Shown here: positions 44,301 through 56,900 of the stretch, piece after piece
How positions within the stretch are numbered: the stretch's first letter is position 1
Layout: every line of letters starts with the position of its first letter
Source: Anolis sagrei
Taxonomy: Eukaryota > Chordata > Lepidosauria > Squamata > Anolidae
DNA length: 64,000 nt
Reading direction: 5' to 3'
NCBI RefSeq assembly: GCF_037176765.1
Contig: NC_090023.1
Location: forward strand, 102,394,366 to 102,458,365
Program-made: the position numbers and the translations under genes
Notes under the pieces: generated by a model
Databases searched by the model: none
The model's input: the letters and a program-made list of their open reading frames with translations, nothing else
What the model was told of the DNA's origin: nothing

Positions 44301-47300
44301 TAAAGATCCATGAAAAGGATGTTTGGCAGCACATGGGTTCAAGAATGCCACAGAAGAAGGGAACAGTTGTAGAGCGAGGCAGAAAAGCTATGCACCATGT
44401 AAAAGGTAAAGGTAGTCCCCTGACATTAAGTCCAGTCATGTCTGACTCTGGGGTGTGGTGCTCATCTCCATTTCTAAGCCGAAGAGCCAGCGTTATCCGT
44501 AGACACTTCCAAGGTCATGTGGCCGGCATGACTGCATGGAGCGCCGTTACCTTCCCGCCAGAGCGGTACCTATTGATCTACTCACATTTGCATGTTTTCG
44601 AACTGCTAGGTTGGCAGAAGCTAGGGCTGACAGCGGAAGCTCACGCCGCTCCCCGGAATCGAACCTGCGACCTTTCGATCAACAAGCTCAGCAGCTCAGT
44701 GCTTTAAACCACTGCGCCACCGCGATGTACAAAAAGCAATGAAATAAAACCCTCTTCTGAAACCCACCTGTTACATATTAAGCAGATACACTTTAGCGTG
44801 GATAGTTATTAATTTGCAACTGGGCTACTGGGATAAATCCAACACTGTGTTAATGATAGCAAAGATGTTTTTGTCCCCATCATGTTCTATAAATCATCTT
44901 TTCCTAGCCTTGCTTATTTCATCACCTGTCTTTTGAAAGATGACAGTACTTGATGATATATTAGACAATTGTGATTCTGAGAACAACAGGAAACCACCTT
45001 CTCTCATATCCAACATCAGTATTAGGTAAAAGGTATTGGGGCTACAAAACTGAATCCACGACATGCAAGTGCGGAGAAGAGCAAACCACAGACCACCTCC
45101 TGCAATGCAACCTGAGCCCTGCTACATGCACAATGGAGGACCTTCTTGCGGCAACACCAGAGGCACTCCAAGTGGCCAGATACTGGTCAAAGGACATTTA
45201 ATCAACTACCAAGCTTGCAAAATTTGTGCTGTTTTATCTGTTTGTTTGTTTTGTTCTGTTAGAAATGTAATACAATGGTCTGGTTGCTGATGACACGATA
45301 AATAAATTTATTTCTATGACTTCTCTCTGTTCATACCTTAAAAGGCAACACTTCCACAGTTGTGTTGACAAATACATCCCCTGGGTGTTCTGGGTTGCCA
45401 CTGTGAAACAAATATCTGTTGATGTGAAAAAAGACAATGTTGAGCCATGGCTAACAAATACAAATACAAAAAAATCACACAAATTTATTATAGTATAAAC
45501 TTTTGTGGATTACACAGCATCAGGCAAAGTGGGGTGCAGACCATTCAACCTTATTCCACACTATGTTTGATACTCAGAATTTCTTAAAAGTGATCCAAGA
45601 CAATTTGCTGTTTTTTGATTCAACAGGCTAATAAGACTAATACTAGGGTACAGCAAGTACAGAAGAATAGAAACACACACACATCACCTAGAACAGCGGT
45701 TCTCAACCTGTGGATCCCCAGATGTTTTGTCCTTCAACTCCCAGAAATCCTAACAGCTGGTAAACTGGCTGGGATTTCTAGGAGTTGTAGGCCAAAACAC
45801 CTGAGGGCCCACAGGTTGAGAACTACTGGCCTAGAAGCTCTCACTGGGTTCAATGCAGCTTATTTCCCAGGCAGGAGTACAAAGAAGTGCCACCAAACAC
45901 ACACACACACATATTAAAAAGAGAACATGAACTATGGCAAAACTGCTCTTGTATGCAACTATCAAAGCAATCATAGCAGACATCGACAGATAACGTCCCA
46001 AATCAGTGTCAGATCCCTAGAATGTCAGATGGAATGCACACAAGAAACATGCAACATGGGTCTGCCTCCCAGGCCAACACCACAGCTACCTGTCCTGGGC
46101 ATACAATCTCATGAGCCATGGAAACAAAGTTTGCTTATGTATTGTGCATTTCTACATTTGTTTAATAACGGTGTGCAGCCTGACAGTTTTACAGGTTTGT
46201 TGGCCACTTTGCAACTTTTTCTAGTCTTTAATAAAAGGCTTATCTTGTTAATGTTTTTATTTTCCCCCTAAGAGAACACCACACCTGTAAACATTAGGTC
46301 AATCACTGGGTTGCTGTGAGTTTTCTGGGCTGTATGGCCATGTTCCAGAAGCATTCTTTCCTAATGTTTTCCCACATCTAAAGCAGGCAGCCCCATAGGT
46401 TGCAAGGTCTGTTGGAAACTAGGCAAGTGGGGTTTACATACCTGTGGAATGTCCGGGCGGGGGGGGGGGACTTTTGTCTGCTTGAGGCAAGTGTGAATGT
46501 TGCAACTGGCCACCTTGAATAGCATTTAATAGCCTTGCAGCTTTAGATGTGGGCAAAGCATCAGGAGAGAATGCTTCTGGAACATGGCCATACAGCCCAG
46601 AAAGCTCACAGTAGCCCAGTGATTCCGGCCATGAAAGCCTTCAACAGCACATTAGGTCAATTAACTTATAAACTTTATTTCCCTGACACTTTTCATTTCA
46701 AACTATGCCCCCTTCCTGTCAATTTCTTTTACATATTTAAACTCATTAAACAAAATGAATAGTTTCACACATTCTTCCTCCTTTCAGCTTAGTTTGAGAG
46801 CAAGCCAAACAAAAAAAGGGGGTCTGAAGTTGTTTTTTCAGGTGCAACTTTCTGAAAAGGAAATTCTGAGATTTTGCCACTGAGATTTTGGACTCCTAAC
46901 TCAAAAACAGAGTGTAGGTAACACAATATTCATTCTGGATACTGGCCAGAAGAGAATTAAAAGACACAACTTTCCAGTATACCAAACCTGAACTTAACTG
47001 AAAAATAATTACATGAGTCTATGTTTGATGAATTGAACCAAGTCTTACAACTGATGTATTATGTTCTCCAGAAAGAATGACCATATGAAGAAATATATTA
47101 TTTTTCTTACTATAGAAATAAATAGTAAAAGATCTGGCTACTTGAAACTCTCACTAATTTTCCTGTTTCCACTAAGTGACCTCAAATGAACACAAAGGCA
47201 GGTCAAAAGGGCATCTGAGTAGATACTGGCACCCGCTCTTATTTGGTAATAGGGGTGGAAGCAACACTACAGGAGCTAGAGAAACAGGTGCAAAAAACAA

Positions 47301-47952
47301 GATGACAATGACAATAATCCATGAGGTACCAGAGATCTGAACATTACTCTAACTTTGCTCCTGATGGTTCCAGAAAATCTCAGAAGACTTGGACAATAAT
47401 ACATAGATAAAAATTAAAAGTTTCTATACATTCCCACAGGAATACTGTATTTTCTTGAATCTAGTGTGCATCTTTTTTGGCTAAAACACATGGCCAAAAT
47501 TGGGATGCACATTAGTATGGAGTATTACAGTAATCTACCCTAAGTGCTGAGGCAAAGTCAAAGGGGAAGTTGCTTCCGAGCGCTGTGAGGCTTGCAAACA
47601 CACCACAGCCATTGGGGAAAAAGAGAGGAAAAGACACAAGAGAAGCTACTTGATTTTAAAAGATTTTCTGTCTCCTTGCCCCAAGGTTAGACTTCTTCTG
47701 AAGCCCAGCCAGGAAGGGAGGGGAGGGGGAGGGTGGGAAGCAGCAGCTGAAGCCTAATGGAAGACTTGGGGAGCCCAGCCTTCTTTGGGGGGTGGAGGGG
47801 GAGTCAGAAGCTGTTACCGAAGGGAGTCCCACAAGGTGATTTTCTCCAGCTCCTTCACCTGAAATATAACCTACCATTGACTGTCTCCCTTTCAAACATT
47901 AGCTAGCACTGACCTTGCTTGGTTTACAAAGTTAGATAGGACTTTCCTGTCC

Positions 47953-47985
<33 letters not shown>

Positions 47986-50900
47986 CACACACAGAGTATC
48001 CCATAGTATGTCATAGTATGTAGAGGCTGTTCAGGTCATGAACCGGTGCTTGGCCGCTGTCACGGACTGGATGAGGGACAACAGATTGAAACTAAATCCA
48101 GACAAGACAGAGGCACTCCTGGTCAGTCTTAAGACCGAACAGGGTACGGGGTTACAGCCTGTGCTGGACGGGGTCACACTCCCCCTAAAAGCACAGGTAC
48201 GCAGTCTGGGAGTTCTCCTGGATTCATCGCTGAGCCTGGAACCCCAGGTTTCAGCAGTGGTCAGGGGAGCATTCGCACAATTAAAACTTGTGCGCCAGCT
48301 GCGTCCGTACCTTGGGAGGGCTGACTTGGCCACGGTAGTACACGCTTTGGTTACATCCCACTTAGATTACTGCAACGCTCTCTATGTGGGGTTGCCTCTG
48401 AAGACTGCCCGGAAGCTGCAGCAAGTACAACGCGCGGCAGCCAGATTACTAACGGGTGCTGGGTACAGGAAGCACACCACTCCGCTGTTACTCGAACTCC
48501 ACTGGCTGCCGATCAGCTTCCGAGCACAATTCAAAGTGCTGGTGTTAACCTATAAAGCCCTAAACGACTCCGGCCCTGTTTACCTCTCCGAACGTATTCT
48601 CCCCTACGAACTATCAAGACCACTAAGATCGTCTGGAGGGGCCCTGCTCTCGGTCCCACCGCCTGCACAAGCACGGCTGGTGGGGACGAGGGACAGGGCC
48701 TTCTCGATGGTGGCCCCTCGACTTTGGAACTCCCTGCCATTAGAGATCAGAACTGCCCCCTCCCTCATGACGTTCAGGAAACTAACAAAGACCTGGTTGT
48801 GGAACGCGGCATTCGACAACTGATTTAATTCTTTGCTCACATGAAAGGAGGATGATGAATGGGATTGTGATGGTGTCGGGTGATTTGGCTCTTTTAACTG
48901 TGATGATAATGTTTTAATGTGTAAGATGCTGATATTTTAATCGTGTAATGAAGTAGCATTGTGTTGTTATTGTATATTTTTTGTATGTTAACACATGTTG
49001 TGAACCGGTCCGAATCCCTCTTTGAAGGTGAGAGGGTCGGTATATAAAACCTCGAAATAAATAAATAAATAATGTCATTGCTGTATTATTTTATGTATAA
49101 AATCTATTTTTCTATACTGAAGTTATGCTTGTGAATCAACATACTAGTAGCTGGATATTGTGCACGGATGCATTTATGCTGTTCCATTTAAGGTAGTTAA
49201 TTTAAAAAATACTTACATATCCATCCACAAATTTATTTAGCATTTACTTCTAAGATGCTGAGAGAAATCAGGTTATTATGCCACTAGGTGGTATCTCTGC
49301 ATATGAAAGTATTAACACAAATAACAGCTTTCCAATGAACATCCCACTATTCCTTCCTTCACTTAATCCTTAGCAAAACAAAATCCTAGCTAAAATTAAA
49401 TCTTTAGCACTGATTCAAAAGAAATAGCCCAGTATGCAAGACTAATTGTATCTAAAGTTTTAAAACAGAATAATGGAAGAAGCTACATGAGCAAAACAAG
49501 CATAAATCACTTTACTACACCCTTAGAACACATCTCAATCCTAAAACAGGTCTGATTAACACAAAGCAAGGTGTGCTTTCTAATACCACTATGGTACACA
49601 TTAAGTTTCTACATGTAGGATCTTAAAGGTTAGTATACTGCCATTTTCAATGGCCTTGTCTCAGAGTTTTAGAAAGGCCAAGCATGTAAAAATCAGTTGG
49701 TGAGTGTGTTCACTGAAAAATGCAAAGCACGAAGCTGATTGGTTGGGCTATGCTCAGGAGCTAGCTGAGCTTGGGAGTTTTGGCAACAGTTACATGTTTA
49801 AGTTTTCTGTGCAGGAGCTTGCTAAGACAGTTTTGTATTTTTGCTTCTTGGCTGCTGGAAGATCTCTCAAATGGACATCCAAGGACCATTTGAATCTCTT
49901 TCAAACAACATTGTGTGAGTCAATGCAACTGTTCTCATGACTGTATATATGTTGCACTGCATAACACCTTATTCTTTACTGATCATCTGTGTGACATATC
50001 TTTTCTCTGGCAAGACAGCGTGTGGATTGGTAAAGACGTGAACTACATGTGGTTTTTCATTCCGCCACAGGAGTCTCTTTGCAGAGAGGCAGCCTGCTAG
50101 TAGTTTCACTAAATTGAAAGCATCAAAATATGTGTTGGGGCTGTTTGTTTGGTCTGGGAGCTGATAGGAAAATACCAAAATGACCTTAAGGAAAAATATT
50201 CTAGAAGCAAAATTGTTCCATTCAATCAAGCCAACACTTCAACAATTATTGTTGACACTGCTAAAACCACTGATATCACAAATGAACGTGCAATTCTGTA
50301 ATTTTTTAAATTTAAAAACAAAACACTTGCCTTTCTATATTGACAGGTTTGTCAAATTTTAATAGAATATAATCTCCAGCAACTGGTGTAACAGCCCAAA
50401 AAAAGTCTTCACCCATGTAGGCTTTTTCAAGAGCATGTCCTTGATAGACCTTTAATGTTGTCGACACTTCTGCCGGTGGATTCACATGGATTTTATGCAA
50501 TAATGGTTTCAGGAAATCTTTATCCTAAAAGACAAGAATATACAATGATAGCCTGAAAACAAAAATAGAATGATAGGCATGGTTCTCAATGTATTTCAAG
50601 GAGACACTAAACTCCTCTAGATAAAACATGCCTGCAGCAATATTTCACCACCAATCCAGCTTAGGCAAACTGCAGTGAAAAATGGTCTCAAGAGGTTTTT
50701 ATGAAGAATAATTTAACATTTTCTCAAAACACCTTGAAAACTTTATCTGTAGCACAGCTGTTCTTTTGTCATTCTTGGAGCTATTATTAATAAGTTCTTT
50801 AGATAGCCACATAGAAGATTAAATACAGTAAACGTGACTCTCTGGACATTTTCGCATCAAGTCTAGCCAGCATAACCAGTGGAGAAGAATGCTAAGAGAT

Positions 50901-53900
50901 GCAGTCCAACAGCACCCGGAGGCTTTATGATTCCCAACATGGCTTTAATGCCTTCCTGCTACTGGCCTACTTTGCGCTATTTTAAGTGGAATGGAATTTC
51001 AAGACCAATTGCTTTATTATGTGAGTTCTCCATATGCTACAACAAATGTTGTTTTAATTAAACAAGATACAAGTCTGCTTTGCACTTTAAAACACTTTAA
51101 TTACACAAGACAGATGAATGTACACTGTAAACACCTCATGCTGTGAAGGAAAAATACATCCCGAGTACTCACTGTTAGTTTTTGAATCTTTCCTGCAAGA
51201 GAGGAGTGTAGACCCACATGTTGGAAAAGTGAAGGTCGGAAGCGTATTCGCAGATTTGACTTTTGTCGATCACAATGTTTCTTAAATGAAAGTGAAAGAA
51301 GCAAGAATAATTTTAAAATCGGGATGGGACGGGGTGTTTGTTAGTAGCACAGAACATTATGCTCTTAAGGTCAGCTACCATGACCTTAACCCCAGATTTA
51401 TCTAAACCATTTCTTTGATCCAAGAGGTCAATATTTCATAGACTGGCTGTTCTATCTGGCAATTAAAAAAGCACATTGTCACTGCAAAAGATATAAACTG
51501 AAACCTCTGGGCTAGGTGTCACTAGGTCCAGCAAAAGGTCAACAGTGTGAAAAATAACTTTTCAATGTCCAGATATTGCTCTTTCAATTTGCAGTTACAG
51601 CCTGTCCTTTTAAGAACTATTCATTTAAAAATACAAAAACAACAACAACAACAACATCCTCAAAATATCATGTAACTTTATCGTTCTTACAAATTGGCTT
51701 GACAATTCTAACTGGATATTCAAATTCATATTTCTAATATGAAGATTTTTACTTCTATGTGAATATTTTTGTTGCCACTATTGTTGATTTTAATTTTTTT
51801 TTCCCCACTAGCTTCCAAAATGACCTCAGGTTTGTAAACTCCAAAAATGCCAGCAGGAACAGAGTGCCACCTCCCAAAGACTAGAGCAGTGGTTCTCAAC
51901 TTATGGGTCTCCAGGTGTTTTGGCCTACAACTCCCAGAAATCCCATCCAGTTCACCAGCTGTTAGGATTTCTGGAAGTTGAAGGCCAAAACATCTGGGGA
52001 CCCACAGGTTGAGAACCACTGGACTAGAGAGAGAGGAGCATTTTCTATTTGCAGAATGTATGTCCAAAATGCATGAGATACATTAACAAAAAGCTCAGCA
52101 CTTTCTGATTTGAAGACCACTGAAGTAAACTGCAGGATAATGTAATACAGTGGGCCCTTGCTATTCACTGGGGTTTGGTTCCAGGACCTGTGTGGATACC
52201 AAAATCCATGTATGCTCAAGTGCTAATATATACAATGGTGTAGTAAAACAGCAAAATCATGGTTTTGCTTTTTGGAAATTGTTTGGAAATATTTTCAACC
52301 CATGGATGATTGAATCTATGAATGCAGAATCCATGGATGCAATTGCCCAATGAAATGGGACAATTTTCAGTCAAGCCAAGGAATACAGAAGAGACACAGT
52401 AGGCTGCAAAATCTAAAGTAACTGGAAAAGTCCACTACTGCATTCAACAATCGCACTTCAGTACAATGCTCTAGGAAGACTATCTGAATGAGAAGAGGAG
52501 CTAAACCAGAATTCTTTTGTGACTAGTAACTGATGCCCCTGTTATGTTAGAGATCACATCATCTTCACAGGCACAACTGGAGTTGGATTTTTTTTAATCC
52601 ATCCACCCTACAATACTTGGTTTCCATATTCATAGAACTGTAAATATAGTAATATATAAATATAGTAATATATAAATATAGGACCTACACACATTTACAC
52701 TTCTGTTTGCTATGTTTGTTGAACTCCACTGTAAACCCTTTTGGTGTCATAAAACAAGCCCTGTTTCCTTTAGCATCACCTGGCTATGAATTATAGTAAT
52801 GGTGTTGAAGAGAAGAAGGCGCTTGCTCTCCTCTTAATGCATCTGCCCATAGTTATGCTTTTTTGGAAACATAAAAAATTTAAAACTTACTGCATCCTTC
52901 TCAGGGTTGCAAACTTTCACCCAAAGAATGTGATCCAAGAGCCAGTCAATAGGTTTCTCTTTATAAAACATAAATATGAACTCTACAATGAGTGTAATAT
53001 CTGGAGACTGAAACATTTTACCTGCAAATAATAGGAAGTTGTGTCAACAATAATCCAGGGCTTTATCATATAAAAACAGATTGCCGCTTTGCTTTTGTGA
53101 GACTGAATAAAATATTAACAGAAATCCCTGAAGAGACAAGATACCATAGTATCTATCACTCAGACATCAAACTGAGACTCATCTGATAGATTGTCCTTTG
53201 TGTATAACACTGCTAATCACAGGGAAAAGAAAGGTGGCATTCAAAGAAATCCATGGGGGAATAACAGCCTTAGAAAGACAGCAGGGCAAGAGAACTGAAG
53301 AGCCAGGAACAGTACTGCCATGTTTCTTCCTTCTACTGCTTGGGTATTTTAAATTAAATGTGTCATTTTTTTCTCACGTATCTAGCCATAATTTTAAAAT
53401 ATTTTAAAATGAATATTTAGCCCCCATAATCTGTAATGAAAATCATATTCCACTTGTCAATATCTGCCAAAAATTGAGCACAGAATTGCACTGGAGGGTC
53501 TAGAGATTCATAACCAGGTATTCTCTCTAAGGCAGTGGTTCTCAACCTGTGGGCCCCCAGGTGTTTTGGCCTACAACTCCCAGAAATCCCAGCTGTTAGG
53601 ATTTCTGGGAGTTGAAGGCCAAAACATCTGGGGATCCACAGGTTGAGAATCACTGCTCGAAGGAGTCTTTTGGCCTCCCAATGTGACTTTGCGATTGGCT
53701 TCCAGTGGGTGTTAACCATAGAGTCACACTGGAGAACTAGAGACTCTAAGAGAAAACATTTTAATTAAATCCACGAATAATCAAATCCACAAATGTGGAA
53801 GATATACTGTATTGGTAGTGCAAGCCTCAAGGTTGGACTTCTGCAAAGCACTTTACATTGGGCTACCCTTGTACCAAGTTTGGAAACTCCAGCTGGTTCA

Positions 53901-56900
53901 AAATACAGCAGCCAGATTGCTCACAGGAACATTTAGGAGTGAACATATTACCTCTATCCTAAAGTCACTCCACTGACTGCCAATTAGTTTCTGGGCAAAG
54001 TACAAGGAGTTGGTTTTGAACTTTAATGCCCTACATGGTTTGGGTCCAGGTTACCTACAGGATTGCCTTCTCCTGTACAATCCGCCCCAAACACTTCGGT
54101 CTTATGGGGGGCTCTGCTTCACCCAGACAGAACCCGACTGGCAACTACCACTTAGAGGACCTTTTCATCGGCCACCCCATGACTGTGGAATGACTTGCTG
54201 GAAGAACTCTGAAATGAGCTGTCAGAAGTTTAAAACAATGTAAAGACCTATTTCTTCCAGCAGGCCTACCCAGAGAGTCTTTAAACATGAATTTTTAATG
54301 TGTCTCCTTTGTTTAATCTCTGTTTTGTGTATTTTAATATTTATTTTATAGAGATACATTTGGACATGTAACTTATATAGAGGTAGGTGTATTTGTGGTG
54401 TATTTGCTGTGCTTATGTGTTTTAATTGTTCTGTACCCACCTCGAGCCATGAAGAGAGATGGTAAGAAATAAAATAATTATTGTATTGTCGAAGACTTTA
54501 ATGGCCAGAATCACTGAGTTGCTGTAGATTTTTCGGGCTGTATGGCCATGTTCTAGAAGCATTATCTTCTGACGTTTCACCTGTATCTGTGACAAGCATC
54601 GTCAGAGGTTCCTGAGGATGCTTGCCACAGATGCAGGCGAAACGTCAGGAGAGAATGTTTCTAGAACATGCCCATATAGCCTGAAAAACCTACAACAACC
54701 CAAAATAATAATAATAATAATAATTATTATTATTATTATTATTATTTCTCTTTCAAGGAGTCCAGTTTTTGTCTGGTGAAGTGACTTGCTGCATCTTCAG
54801 GGACTCTTAAGGAGTCACAAGAAACACCTGTTTTAAGTAGCAGGCATTGGAATTTCCAAAGACAGTCAGGTAATTTTATCCCAAGGCAGGAGATATGAAA
54901 AGCATTTATTTCTCCAGCTGACAGTAAAGATATAATACTAATGAGTTTAAAAAGTTAAACATCTTCATCGCACCAGATATGGCATTCAGAATCAAGATTT
55001 TTTTAATTGAGATAACTGCAAGTCACATCTGGTGTGAGAGAATTAGCTGTCTGCAGAGATGTTGCCCAGGGGACGCGTTACCATCCTGTGGGAGGCTTTT
55101 CTTGTGTCTCCACATGGGGAGCAGGAACTGACAGATGAGAGCTCATCCCATCTCATGGATTAGAACCGCCGACCTTCAGATCAGCAGTTCAGCCAGCACA
55201 ATGGTTTAATCCAGGGGTCCTCAAACTAAGGCCCGTGGGTTGAATACGGCCCTCCAAGGTCATTTACCCGGCCCTCACTCAGGGTCAACTTAAGTCTGAA
55301 ATGACTTGAAAGCACACAACAACAACAACAACAATCTTCAGCCAAAAACAGGCCTACACTTCCCATTGAAATACTAATAAGTTTAAATTTGTTTAAATTG
55401 TTTTTCATTTTAATTATTGTATTTTTAAAGTGTTTTTGCACTACAAATAAGATAATGTGCAGTGTGCATAGGAGTTCATTCATTTTTTTTTCCAAATTAT
55501 AATCCGGCCCTACAACAGTTGGAGGGACTGTAACCTGGCCCTCTGTTTAAAAAGTTTGAGGACCTCTGGTTTAACCGATTGTGCCACCGCAGCTCCTAGA
55601 ATCAATATGTGAAATTATAATCAAGATGCAAAATTATAATGCTTCTTTAAAAACCCAAAAAACAGTTATATCAGAAAAAGGGTAGGGGCTAACTTTTCTT
55701 CCTTAAAACCATAGTTTCTATTAACACACAAAGGGAAAGGTTTAATAGAAAAAATAACTGGTATTGATAGTTCCCAAGAGAACACTACTTTTCATGCCGC
55801 CTGCTGTTTCCATGAACTGAAGCTCTCTCTGTCATCTAGTCAAGCTTTAGAAATTTGTCATGTTTCGGGTTGGCTCTTGCGGTGATTATGCAACTCTATT
55901 TTGCAGCAGCTCATTCTATCACAACATTTGACATATACCCACCTGACATAGAAAATTGCACCGGAAATTTAAAAAGTAACCTATTTTTGCGAATGGTGTC
56001 TCGGGGACTATTAGGTGGCAAATGCATCCCTTTCATTCCCTTTTCAAGTCTGCTGAAGAGGAATGGTTCTTACCAATAAATCCGAGCTGAGAAAATTCTA
56101 GAATCATCCAGTCTTCAGATGACAACTGAAGTGCAAAATTTTTTATTGTGCTGAAGTAATTCTGCTTGACAACGATGTCATCCTCGAGCTAAGGGAACAA
56201 GCAGCAAGGGCAGCAAAACAAAGAAGAAAGGAAGTAAGGAGAGGCTGGAACAGGCAAACCACACTTCAAGCTTCAACATACATTTCAGCTCATCCTATTC
56301 GCCACAGGTGCACTTACTATAAAGGCATTTGTAAATGCAAAATGAGAAGGGAATGCATCGTCCTGCTTTTGTGATTATTTTGAGCAGTTTAGGCTGCTAA
56401 TTTATGCTACCTAGGAAGTGTCTAAGTTCCATGAACTCAATGGGATGTACTCATGTCTCATAAAAACTTTTCATTTCAATTTTTAAAAAGATAAGATTGG
56501 TAAGATAAAAACATACATTTCCAAGATTTACATTATGACCCCCACAACTGCATAGGATACATTCATGAAGTTTGCATGTATCCATATAACTGTGGATAAT
56601 AGTGAACCCTATCGAAACGAAGGATTTCCAACTCAAGATTATCACAGAGACACTAGAAAACTCATATTTTGTTGGATGTGGATAAACAATACCATGATTG
56701 CACAAATACGAGGTCCATATATGATCACGTTGTTTATCCAGATATTAAATGAGAAAGACACATTTTGACATTATCCAATATGATGCATTTTTGGTGCACG
56801 GAAATACAGTCTCTCAACATGAATCTGGATTATTGCTACCGAAGTGCTTTTTACCAGGATCTTCCCAATCTTGTAAAAAAGTATTACTAATAGATATTAG

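Noticed and set aside
44333-44707. 124-codon frame at 44.3 kb
   Set aside because: It lies entirely in a Sauria-type SINE; similar false frames occur at 3187 and 20029.
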